From: Alphaproteobacteria bacterium
GTDB taxonomy: Bacteria > Pseudomonadota > Alphaproteobacteria > Micavibrionales > UBA2020
Direction: 5' to 3'
Assembly: GCA_020853455.1 (NCBI GenBank)
Contig: JADYYV010000263.1
Location: forward strand, 1-9,680
DNA: 9,680 nt
Shown: piece after piece, positions 1-7,635 of the stretch
Layout: every line of letters begins with the position of its first letter
Numbering within the stretch: the stretch's first letter is position 1
Notes under the pieces: model-generated
Database searches by the model: none
Told to the model about the DNA's origin: nothing
What the model saw: only the letters and a program-made list of their open reading frames with translations
Program-made: the position numbers and the translations under genes

Positions 1-1441
1 GGCTGCGCAATTCATGACCCAGCTGCGCGAAGCGGCAAAGCATATCCCGCCCGTGACGGGCGCCGGTTATGTGGACGTGTTGCAGGGGTTGATGCGCGAT
101 GTCAGCTTCCAGCCCGCGATGTCGCCGCACCCCGCGCTTCGCATCGTCACGCCCGAACAGGCGAAGCTGGTCAAGGCCGATATCGTCATCATGGGCGGGC
201 TGAACGACGAAAGCTGGCCCGCGCGCCCCGATGTCAACCCGTGGCTGTCGCCCGATATGGTGAAGGCGATGGGCCTGCCGCCCGCCGAGGAATCCATCGG
301 GCGGAGCGCGCACCAGTTCACGCAGATGATCGCCAGCCCCGATGTGCTGCTGTCGCGCTCCATGCGCTCCGGCGACGCGCCCACCGTATCCTCGCCGTTC
401 CTGACGCGGCTGATGATGGTGCTGAAGGGCGCGGGGCTGAAGGATGAATTGAACGGCAAAAACCAGCTGCTGGAAATCAACCAGGCGATGCACACGCCGC
501 CCGATGTGACGCCGATCGCGCCGCCCGCGCCCACGCCGCCCGTTTCGGCGCGCCCGAAAAAATTGCCGGTGACGGCGGTTGAATCGCTGATGCGCGACCC
601 CTACACCGTCTATGCGAAATACATTTTAAAAATCCGCCCGCGCGACCCGCTGGATGCGAACCCCAGCGTTTCCGAACGCGGCACCTTCACGCATGACGCG
701 CTCGACGCGTTCATGAAGAAATTCCCGGATAAACTGCCCGACAACGCCTATGACGAATTGATCAAGATGGGCGAAGAAGCGTTCAAGACGCGCATGAACA
801 ACCCCTATGTGCAATCCTTCTGGATGCCGCGTTTCCAGCGGATCGCGAAATGGTTCGTCAAGTTCGAGGCGGAGCGCCGCGAGATGACGAAAAACCTCGG
901 CACCGAAGTGCAGGGCAGGCTGAACATCGATATGGGCGACGGCGAAATCTTCACCCTGACCGCCATCGCCGACCGCGTCGACCGGAACGAGGACGGGCAG
1001 GCGGTGATTATCGATTACAAAACCGGCGGTATCCCGACCCAGAAAAACGTCGCGCTTGGCATGTCGCCCCAGTTAACCCTGGAAGCGCTGATCGCCTATT
1101 CCGGCGGGTTTGAAGGCATCGATGCGACCGAAGTGGGCGACCTGCAATACTGGAAGCTTTCGGGCGGCCGTCCCGCCGCCGATGTGACGATCGTGCGCGG
1201 TGATGTGAAACAGCTGATGGACGAAGCCGAAAAAGGCGTCGGCGATTTGGTGAAGGCCTTCAACAAAAAAGAAACGCCGTATCTGGCGACCCCGCGCCCC
1301 GAATTCGCGCCGCGCTATAACAATTACGAACACCTGTCGCGCGTGGGCGAATGGTCGACCGTGAAACAACAGGGCGCGCAGAAAAACACCAAGAAAACCA
1401 CCACGCGCCGCAGCCCCGCCGCCGGCAAGGGAGGCAAGTGA
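1..1441 (+). CDS. addB: AddB, double-strand break repair subunit (3' part; N-terminus off the window)
   Basis: AddB partners AddA in the cytoplasmic AddAB (RecBCD-like) helicase-nuclease, which unwinds and trims broken DNA ends before RecA loading; AddB supplies an inactive helicase fold and the nuclease that cuts one strand. The reading frame is open from base 2, so the gene starts upstream; about 479 codons are present. The first third carries the GLNDESWP and PWLSPDM type signatures of alphaproteobacterial AddB. A RecB-family PD-(D/E)XK nuclease follows: a His at 692-694, an ADRVDR segment with Asp at 971-973, then IDYKTGG with Asp at 1013-1015 and Lys at 1019-1021. The tail (about 1345-1438) is Lys/Arg/Thr-rich. 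The visible part has no cysteine, so the iron-sulfur ligands that flank this domain in Bacillus AddB are absent. The stop overlaps the addA start by one base, implying translational coupling. Confidence 0.93.
   Translation, partial: AAQFMTQLREAAKHIPPVTGAGYVDVLQGLMRDVSFQPAMSPHPALRIVTPEQAKLVKADIVIMGGLNDESWPARPDVNPWLSPDMVKAMGLPPAEESIGRSAHQFTQMIASPDVLLSRSMRSGDAPTVSSPFLTRLMMVLKGAGLKDELNGKNQLLEINQAMHTPPDVTPIAPPAPTPPVSARPKKLPVTAVESLMRDPYTVYAKYILKIRPRDPLDANPSVSERGTFTHDALDAFMKKFPDKLPDNAYDELIKMGEEAFKTRMNNPYVQSFWMPRFQRIAKWFVKFEAERREMTKNLGTEVQGRLNIDMGDGEIFTLTAIADRVDRNEDGQAVIIDYKTGGIPTQKNVALGMSPQLTLEALIAYSGGFEGIDATEVGDLQYWKLSGGRPAADVTIVRGDVKQLMDEAEKGVGDLVKAFNKKETPYLATPRPEFAPRYNNYEHLSRVGEWSTVKQQGAQKNTKKTTTRRSPAAGKGGK
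1427..1434 (+). promoter_or_regulatory. Ribosome binding site fixing the addA start
   Basis: The purine run AAGGGAGG ends six bases before the ATG at 1441, inside the last codons of addB. The addA frame is open further upstream and has an earlier ATG at 1351, but that one would overlap addB by 91 bases and lacks a comparable site. This supports 1441 as the true start. Confidence 0.8.
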
Positions 1442-4400
1442 TGGCAACCCCCGACAAACAGTCTCCCCAGTCAAAAAAAGATGCCGACCGCCGCCGCCCC
1501 GACCCGAATGTGGTGCAGCGTCAGGCATCCGACCCCACGGCCAGCGTCTGGGTTTCCGCCTCCGCCGGCACCGGCAAGACGAAGGTTTTGACCGACCGCA
1601 CGCTCCGCCTGATGCTGAACGGCGCGAAGCCCGACCAGATTCTGGCGATCACTTTCACGCGCGCGGCGGCATCGGTGATGACCAACCGTATCCGCGACGA
1701 ACTCAGCAACTGGGCGACCTGCGACGAAGACACGCTGGTCGAAAAACTGACCAAGCTGACAGGGCGCAAGCCCGAGGAAGCGCAAGTCACGCGCGCGCGC
1801 CAGATGTTCGCCGAATTCCTCGATGCCTATGGCGGCATGCGCATTCAAACGATTCACTCTTTCTCGCAATCGCTCTTGCGCCGCTTCCCCATCGAATCCG
1901 GTATCCCGCCCTATTTCGACGTGATGGATGAACAGACGTCGAGCGAGATGCTGCGCGAGGCGCAGGCCGACGTTTTGCGCCAGATCCAGCGCGACCCCAA
2001 TACGCCGCTCGCCCGCGCCGTCAACCTGATTACGCCCGAAGTGTCCGAAGATGATTTCTCCGCGCTGGTGGGCGAACTCACCTATCGCCGCGGCCAATTG
2101 TATTCGACGCTGGAAAAACACGGCGGCATCGAGGAAACGATCGACGCGGTCTATACGCATCTGAAAGCGCCCAAGGGTCTTGATACCGGCATCATGATGC
2201 AGCAGCTCAACTCCGGCCTCGGGTTGAACGGCAATGCGCCCGATATCAAGGCGCTGAAGGAAGCGGCGGATATTCTGGCGGGCGGCACGGCGGGCGATCT
2301 TGAAAAAGCCAAGATGATCAAGGCGTGGATTCTGCACCCCGAACAGCGCAATGAATTATTCTATGATTACGTCAGCGTTTTCCTGACCAAGGAAAAAGAA
2401 ATGCGCAAGCGCCTGACGACCAAGGGCACATCCGCCGCGCAGGACGCGCTGGAGCGCGAGGCCGGGCGCCTGATGCAGGGCATCGAGGCGATTGCGACCA
2501 TGAACGTCGCGCGCGGCACGGAATCCATCCTGCGCCTGACCGGCGCGATTCTGGAGAAATACACCGAGAAAAAACGCAGCCTCAACCTGCTCGATTACGA
2601 CGATCTGGTGCATCACGCGAACCAGATGATGAATAAAACCGACGCGGCGGGCTGGGTGTTGCAAAAACTGCCCGGCAATATCAAGCATATCCTGGTCGAT
2701 GAAGCGCAGGACACCAACCCCGACCAGTGGAATCTGGTGACATCGATCGCGCGCGAATTCTTCACCAATCCCGCGCGCACGCAATCGAAAGACAACACCA
2801 TTTTCGTGGTCGGCGACGAAAAACAGTCGATCTTCAGCTTCCAGCGGGCGGAGCCGAAAGAATTCGCGACGAACAAGAAAATTTTCGCCGATCTGGTAAA
2901 GCAATCCGGCGGCAAATGGCGCGAAGTGGATATGGAGATTGCGTTCCGGTCATCGCCCGCCGTCACACAGGCGGTCGATGCCGTGTTCGCGAACCCCGAA
3001 GCATCGGATGGTCTGTTCTTCAAGGGCGACGCGGAAGAAAAACAAGTCCACCACACGCCGTTCCGCAAGGGGCAGGCGGGCGTGGTGGAGGTGCATCCCA
3101 TTTTGCGCCCGACCGAACAGGAACCGGCCAAGCCGTGGTCGCTGCCGCTGCAGATGGAACCGGGCAACGATACTTCGGCGCAGATGGCGGATAAGATCGC
3201 CGACCAGATCAAGGGCTGGCTGGATAGCGGCGAAGAACTTGAATCGCGCAAACGCCCGATCAACCCCGCCGATATTCTCATTCTCGTCCGCCGCCGTTCG
3301 GGTTTTGTCGATGAAATGGTGCGCGCGCTGAAAAAGCGCGATATTCCGGTGGCGGGTGCCGACCGCATGAGCTTGCGTGAACAGATCGCGGTGATGGACT
3401 TGGTCGCGCTTGGCGAAGTGCTGCTGTTCCCGAAAGACGATTACAAACTGGCGGCGCTGCTGAAATCGCCGCTGCTGGGGCTCAACGACCAGCAGCTGGA
3501 AGACCTTGCCATCAACCGCCCCGGCACGCTGTGGGAGGCGCTTGAGAAACGCAGCAAAGGCCGCGACGCGGCGGCGAAGCCCTATCGCGAGGCGTTTGAA
3601 TATCTCTCCGGTTTGCAGGGCAAGCTGAACAGCGAACGCCCGTATGAATTCTATTCCTCCATCCTCATGAACCCCGCGCCCGGCAATGCGAAATCCGGCC
3701 TGAACGCGATGTTCGGACGTTTGGGTTTCGAGGCGGAAGACCCGCTGGTGGAATTCCTGAACGCGGTGGAACGCTACGAAAAAATCCACACGCCGTCATT
3801 GCAGGGATTTTTGGCGTGGCTCGATGCCGGCGAGGCGGAGGTGAAGCGCGAAATCAACCTCAACCCCGAATCCCCGCGCGTGCATATCATGACCGTGCAT
3901 GGCGCAAAGGGGCTGGAATCGCCGATCGTCATCATGCCCGATACGACGGGCCTGCCCGAAGACAACAACCGTGCGCGCCCGCGCTTCCTGTGGCCGGATG
4001 ACGAACGCGACGTGCCGCTCTGGGTGCCCAGATCAGACCTTGAAAGCAAAAATTTCGCGCATGAACGCGCCAAGGCCGAACTGGAACGCGACCGCGAATT
4101 CCGCCGGTTGATGTATGTCGCCATGACGCGCGCCGCCGACCGTTTGTATGTCTACGGCCACCAGAATTCCGAACGCGATTCAGAAAAAAGCTGGTATTCG
4201 CTGATCCGCAAAGGCATCGCGCAGAACCTGAAAGACGATGTGCAGGTCATCAAGCCGCCGCAACAATTGGTTACTGGGCCTGCCGCGAACGATAACAAAT
4301 CGGTTGCGCCGGAATTTGATAAGGCTGCTGCGCCCGTGCCTGCTGCCGTCGATGGCGAACCCGTGCCGGATACCGGCGAGACGATCTTGCGCTTCGGCGT

Positions 4401-5151
4401 GAAGCAGACGGCGAAGCCGCAGCCGGACGGCCTGAAACCGCTGGGCAAGGCAAAACCCGTCGGCATTCCCATCTGGGCGCGCCATGCGCCGAAAACGGCG
4501 GATGCGCCGGTCAAAAAATTCCGCCCGTCGGAATACAAGGCCAGCAACGACGATTATGCAGCGCCCTCGCCGCTGGAGGCGGAGCGCGAAACCTATCACC
4601 GCCGCCTTGGCACCGTGGTGCATGAACTGTTCGAATTCCTGCCAGCATTGCCGGCGGAAGAACGCGATGCCGCCGCGCGCAAATACCTCGGCAAGCCCGT
4701 GCATGGCCTGACGCCGAAGGATCAGGACGCCGCCGCGAAAGAAGTCATGAAGATTTTGAACGACCCCGAATTCGGCGCGCTGTTCGGCCCCAATTCGCGC
4801 GCCGAAGTCTCGCTGACCGGCTTGTTCGACAAGGACGGCCAGAAACAGATGATGTCCGGCCAGATCGACCGTTTGGTGGTGGATGACAAACAAGTCATCG
4901 TGATCGATTTCAAGAACAGCGTAAAGCCGCCGAAGAACGCGGGCGACGTATCGGAAAAATACGTGATGCAGATGGCGGCCTACCGCCTGGCGCTGCAACA
5001 AATCTACCCCGACCGCGAAATCAAGGCCGCACTGCTCTACACCCGCAGCGCAAAACTCGTGCCGCTCGACGCCAAAACCCTCGACGGCGCACTTGATAAA
5101 ATGGGCCTGAAGCCGTACAAGAAGCCGGATATCAAAGGGCCGAAGCCCTAA
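1441..5151 (+). CDS. addA: AddA, ATP-dependent helicase-nuclease subunit
   Basis: AddA is the SF1A (UvrD-like) motor of AddAB and carries the second nuclease. The 1236-residue product, usual for the family, shows the full motif set: Walker A AGTGKT (42-47, Lys46), Walker B VDEAQD (419-424), motif III GDEKQS (458-463), motif IV around the AFRSS segment, motif V TVHGAKGLE (818-826) and motif VI with VAMTRAADRLY (893-903). The C-terminal RecB-type nuclease has HELFE (His1061), GQIDR (Asp1143) and IDFK (Asp1156, Lys1158), so both activities look intact. A Pro/Ala/Lys-rich stretch at about residues 937-1040 links helicase and nuclease and looks disordered in part. The gene is coupled to addB by TGATG. 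In many alphaproteobacteria trxA follows addA; here a reductase follows after 20 bases. Confidence 0.96.
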   Translation: MATPDKQSPQSKKDADRRRPDPNVVQRQASDPTASVWVSASAGTGKTKVLTDRTLRLMLNGAKPDQILAITFTRAAASVMTNRIRDELSNWATCDEDTLVEKLTKLTGRKPEEAQVTRARQMFAEFLDAYGGMRIQTIHSFSQSLLRRFPIESGIPPYFDVMDEQTSSEMLREAQADVLRQIQRDPNTPLARAVNLITPEVSEDDFSALVGELTYRRGQLYSTLEKHGGIEETIDAVYTHLKAPKGLDTGIMMQQLNSGLGLNGNAPDIKALKEAADILAGGTAGDLEKAKMIKAWILHPEQRNELFYDYVSVFLTKEKEMRKRLTTKGTSAAQDALEREAGRLMQGIEAIATMNVARGTESILRLTGAILEKYTEKKRSLNLLDYDDLVHHANQMMNKTDAAGWVLQKLPGNIKHILVDEAQDTNPDQWNLVTSIAREFFTNPARTQSKDNTIFVVGDEKQSIFSFQRAEPKEFATNKKIFADLVKQSGGKWREVDMEIAFRSSPAVTQAVDAVFANPEASDGLFFKGDAEEKQVHHTPFRKGQAGVVEVHPILRPTEQEPAKPWSLPLQMEPGNDTSAQMADKIADQIKGWLDSGEELESRKRPINPADILILVRRRSGFVDEMVRALKKRDIPVAGADRMSLREQIAVMDLVALGEVLLFPKDDYKLAALLKSPLLGLNDQQLEDLAINRPGTLWEALEKRSKGRDAAAKPYREAFEYLSGLQGKLNSERPYEFYSSILMNPAPGNAKSGLNAMFGRLGFEAEDPLVEFLNAVERYEKIHTPSLQGFLAWLDAGEAEVKREINLNPESPRVHIMTVHGAKGLESPIVIMPDTTGLPEDNNRARPRFLWPDDERDVPLWVPRSDLESKNFAHERAKAELERDREFRRLMYVAMTRAADRLYVYGHQNSERDSEKSWYSLIRKGIAQNLKDDVQVIKPPQQLVTGPAANDNKSVAPEFDKAAAPVPAAVDGEPVPDTGETILRFGVKQTAKPQPDGLKPLGKAKPVGIPIWARHAPKTADAPVKKFRPSEYKASNDDYAAPSPLEAERETYHRRLGTVVHELFEFLPALPAEERDAAARKYLGKPVHGLTPKDQDAAAKEVMKILNDPEFGALFGPNSRAEVSLTGLFDKDGQKQMMSGQIDRLVVDDKQVIVIDFKNSVKPPKNAGDVSEKYVMQMAAYRLALQQIYPDREIKAALLYTRSAKLVPLDAKTLDGALDKMGLKPYKKPDIKGPKP

Positions 5152-5171
5152 CCATCCGCCGGAGAATAATC

Positions 5172-6041
5172 ATGTCAGAAAAACTCGGTTTCGTCGGCCT
5201 TGGCATCATGGGCCTGCCGATGGCGTTGAACCTGCGGCGCGCAGGGTTTGATGTTGCGGTTTATAACCGCACCACGGCGCGGGGCGATGCCTTGAAAGCC
5301 GAAGGCGCGAAGGTCTGCGCAACGCCCAAAGAAGTCGCCGAAAACGCCGATATCATTTTCACCTGCGTATCGGATACGCCGGATGTGGAACATGTGATTT
5401 TCGGCGCAAGCGGGATTATTGAAGGCGCGAAGGCGGGTTCGGTCGTTGTCGATATGTCCACGATATCGCCGGATGCAACGCGCGACTTCGCCAAAAAACT
5501 CGCGGCAAAGAATATCGCCATGCTGGATGCGCCGGTATCGGGTGGCGAAACGGGCGCGATTGCCGGCACGCTGTCGGTCATGTGCGGCGGCAAGCCGGAT
5601 GTGTTTGCGCGCGTGAAGCCGTATTTTGAAAAGATGGGCAAGAATATCGTGCATGTGGGCGATAACGGTGCGGGGCAGGTGGCGAAGGCCTGCAACCAGA
5701 TCGTGATCGCGGTCAGCATCGAAGCGGTGGCGGAGGCCATGCTGCTCGCCGAAAAATGCGGCGTCGACGGCGCGAAGGTGCGCGAAGCGCTGCTCGGCGG
5801 TTTTGCGGCATCGAAGGTTTTGGACATTCACGGCAACCGCATGCTGACCAACAACTACGCCCCCGGCTTCAAGGCGCATCTGCACCGCAAGGATATGGGC
5901 ATCGTGATGGACACAGCGGCGAAAGCCGGCGTCGCCCTCCCCGCCGCGACGCTCGCGACCCTCAATCTCGACGCCGTCATCAAGAACGGCGATGGCGAGT
6001 TGGATTCATCGGCGATCTATAAAGTTCTGAAGAAGAATTAA
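5172..6041 (+). CDS. Beta-hydroxyacid dehydrogenase, probably 2-hydroxy-3-oxopropionate (tartronate semialdehyde) reductase
   Basis: This cytoplasmic NAD(P)-dependent enzyme of 289 residues belongs to the 3-hydroxyisobutyrate dehydrogenase family. The N-terminal Rossmann fold starts with GLGIMG (9-14); the substrate motif DAPVSGG is at 119-125; the catalytic lysine sits in GAGQVAKACNQ (Lys172); and HRKDMG (Lys240, Asp241) closes the active site. The NQ after the catalytic lysine and the PGFKAHLHRKD segment resemble GarR/GlxR more than 3-hydroxyisobutyrate dehydrogenase, whose usual residues are NN; this points to reduction of tartronate semialdehyde to D-glycerate, but 3-hydroxyisobutyrate, glyoxylate or succinic semialdehyde remain possible. 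The start has GGAGA six bases upstream. It lies 20 bases after addA and could be read through from it, yet no glyoxylate, glycerate or valine pathway gene is nearby. Family certain, substrate not. Confidence 0.78.
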   Translation: MSEKLGFVGLGIMGLPMALNLRRAGFDVAVYNRTTARGDALKAEGAKVCATPKEVAENADIIFTCVSDTPDVEHVIFGASGIIEGAKAGSVVVDMSTISPDATRDFAKKLAAKNIAMLDAPVSGGETGAIAGTLSVMCGGKPDVFARVKPYFEKMGKNIVHVGDNGAGQVAKACNQIVIAVSIEAVAEAMLLAEKCGVDGAKVREALLGGFAASKVLDIHGNRMLTNNYAPGFKAHLHRKDMGIVMDTAAKAGVALPAATLATLNLDAVIKNGDGELDSSAIYKVLKKN

Positions 6042-6045
6042 AGCA

Positions 6046-7248
6046 ATGAGTAATATCTCTATCAGTCAAATTGAGTCTGAGAAGTATCCGATACAAACTA
6101 ACTCTATTGACGAGTCTGATTTAAAAAATTTCATAAATAATCATTTCGCCAATCTGAATCTAGAGTCACTGAAAGCCGGCCCAAATGAAAAAAAATCCTT
6201 TGAAATTTTAATCAGGGGAGATTTACCTGTTAATTTCAGTCTAAGACAATTTTATGTTCATTTTACAAATTTTATTTCTGGGCTGGCCCAACGTGAAAGG
6301 GATTTTGAGGTTAAATTTCAAGATGGAAACATCGGCTTTTTTCATCTTGATGGCGGTGCGTTTAAAAAAATTTCCTTTAGCAATTGTGTTATTAGAAAAT
6401 TGGAATCTTCCTATCATATTCCAATTTCAATTGGTAACGGCTCTGTCCTTGAAGAGTTAAGAATTAATTCAGCGCCTGGCCAAGTCAATCTTTCCGACTG
6501 CCAGATCAAAAACATTCGCAAGCATACGGACAAAATAGATTATAAATCTCCCTTTAAGTGTTTTAATGTTGCTTTTGGCGAGGCACGGGGAGAAGTCGAC
6601 TTCTCATCAGTGCATTTTGATAATGAATTGATTTTTGAGAAGTGTCTCTTTAAAAGGGCCCCGCTATTTTCAGGCACACTCATTAGCTTTGAAACTCTTT
6701 TTAAAGATTGTAAATTTGCAGATGTAGAAAATCGTGATTCCGTTGAGCGATGGAGTACGTTAAAACATCTCCTGCAGGAGAAAAACTTTGACGCACAGGC
6801 GCAAGAGTTTCACGCGGCAGAAGTTGAGTCCAAGAGAAAGAGAATAAAATTTTTTAGCAGAAGTTGTTGGGAGAAGGTCAGTTCGATCGTTTTATTTTTA
6901 ATAAGCGATTACGGTCGAAACTCTCTTCTTAGCCCTGTTTGGCTGTTTATCTTAGGCACTCTCTGTAGTTGCCTGTATTATTACTTGGGGGTAGCGCAGT
7001 GCAATATGGCGTCCCTTGATGATGGCGCATTATGGCTTCAGGCGGTATGTCGTTGCGACGGTGATTTGTACAAATCTGTAATTTATTCAGGACTCCAATC
7101 TTTGGGTCCTTTAGGGATTATCTATTCTGATACAGCTTTTGGCCCCGCGACAGTGGGCCATAAACTAATATCTTTTATCCATTTTTTATTGGCTTCGATT
7201 ATATGGTTTATCTGGATATTCCAAACGCGCGCAAAGTTTAAGCTATAA
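6046..7248 (+). CDS. AT-rich gene for a pentapeptide-like beta-helix protein with two membrane segments; function unknown
   Basis: This 400-residue protein is not recognised at the level of a named gene. Residues about 60-225 hold regularly spaced F/I/L positions with small or polar residues between them (for example SFSNCVI, VNLSDCQI, VDFSSVHF, LIFEKCLF, LFKDCKF), a degenerate pentapeptide-repeat, right-handed beta-helix pattern. A charged helix follows at about 228-265, then SDYGRN (287-292), a first hydrophobic segment at about 297-317, a loop with Cys319, Cys335 and Cys337 and a SGLQSLGPLG stretch (348-357), and a second hydrophobic segment at about 373-391 before a basic tail. This order recalls two-membrane-segment pentapeptide-repeat proteins whose loop looks pore-like; that link is inferred from memory of the family. 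Sample 60-base lines have 20 and 26 G+C, against 40 in a neighbouring line, suggesting transfer. It starts four bases after the reductase stop with only a weak GAAGAAG site. Confidence 0.75.
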   Translation: MSNISISQIESEKYPIQTNSIDESDLKNFINNHFANLNLESLKAGPNEKKSFEILIRGDLPVNFSLRQFYVHFTNFISGLAQRERDFEVKFQDGNIGFFHLDGGAFKKISFSNCVIRKLESSYHIPISIGNGSVLEELRINSAPGQVNLSDCQIKNIRKHTDKIDYKSPFKCFNVAFGEARGEVDFSSVHFDNELIFEKCLFKRAPLFSGTLISFETLFKDCKFADVENRDSVERWSTLKHLLQEKNFDAQAQEFHAAEVESKRKRIKFFSRSCWEKVSSIVLFLISDYGRNSLLSPVWLFILGTLCSCLYYYLGVAQCNMASLDDGALWLQAVCRCDGDLYKSVIYSGLQSLGPLGIIYSDTAFGPATVGHKLISFIHFLLASIIWFIWIFQTRAKFKL

Positions 7249-7251
7249 ATT

Positions 7252-7635
7252 TTACCGCGTCCGCACCAGCGTCACGCCCAGCGTATTCACGCCTTTCATA
7301 TGGCCTTTGACGGGCGAGAACGGTTTGGTTTTTTCAATCGTCACTTCGGCGGCAACCACGCGCTTGTCCTTGAAAATACGGTCGAGGATTTCATCGCCGA
7401 AGGTTTCGAGCAGGTCCCAGTGCTGCACGGCCGCCACTTCCTTCACAATCGTCACGGCGTCGCCGTAAGAGATAATATCCTTGATCGTTTCGATCTTGCC
7501 CTTGCGGCGCGTGCGCTTGAACGTGATGTCGACATTCACGATCAGGTGCTGCGGGGCTTTTCTCTCGACGGGAAAAATCCCGACACGGGCCATGATCTCG
7601 AGGTCGCGGGCGAAGATGGTGCAGCTGTCAGCCAT
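7252..7635 (-). CDS. folB: Dihydroneopterin aldolase
   Basis: FolB cleaves 7,8-dihydroneopterin to 6-hydroxymethyl-7,8-dihydropterin and glycolaldehyde in folate synthesis; it is a small cytoplasmic enzyme that forms ring-shaped oligomers. The 127-residue product has normal length and the family pattern: FARDLE, then VGIFPVER with the pterin-binding region Glu24, ISYGDAV with Tyr57, WDLLETFGDEI with Glu77, and EKTKPF near residues 101-106, which holds the likely catalytic lysine (Lys102 or Lys104; I cannot align it certainly). A good AAGGA site on the minus strand (7644-7648) lies eight bases before the ATG, within the end of ruvX. The start overlaps the ruvX stop by eight bases, so the two genes are probably one transcript. 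FolX (dihydroneopterin triphosphate epimerase) shares this fold; FolB is the likelier call since folX is largely confined to gammaproteobacteria. Confidence 0.85.
   Translation of the reverse strand: MADSCTIFARDLEIMARVGIFPVERKAPQHLIVNVDITFKRTRRKGKIETIKDIISYGDAVTIVKEVAAVQHWDLLETFGDEILDRIFKDKRVVAAEVTIEKTKPFSPVKGHMKGVNTLGVTLVRTR

Noticed and set aside
1351..1440. Earlier in-frame ATG for addA at 1351
   Set aside because: It would overlap addB by 91 bases and has no good ribosome site; the ATG at 1441 has AAGGGAGG six bases upstream and a coupled stop/start.
1471..5001. Many long minus-strand open frames opposite addA (for example 1471-2337, 2950-3789, 4180-5001) and 5175-5885 opposite the reductase
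   Set aside because: They mirror GC-rich codon bias in the real genes; their translations are low-complexity, rich in Arg, His and Gln, and match no family, while the plus strand shows full motif sets.
6254..6460. 68-codon frame inside the AT-rich gene
   Set aside because: It lies wholly within the 400-codon frame in another phase, has no supporting motif, and its hydrophobic look follows from T-rich DNA.
6020..7270. AT-rich gene as cargo of an insertion sequence or integron
   Set aside because: Comparing the two flanks by eye I found no terminal inverted repeats, target duplication, recombinase or att-like site; simple transfer by homologous flanks is as likely.
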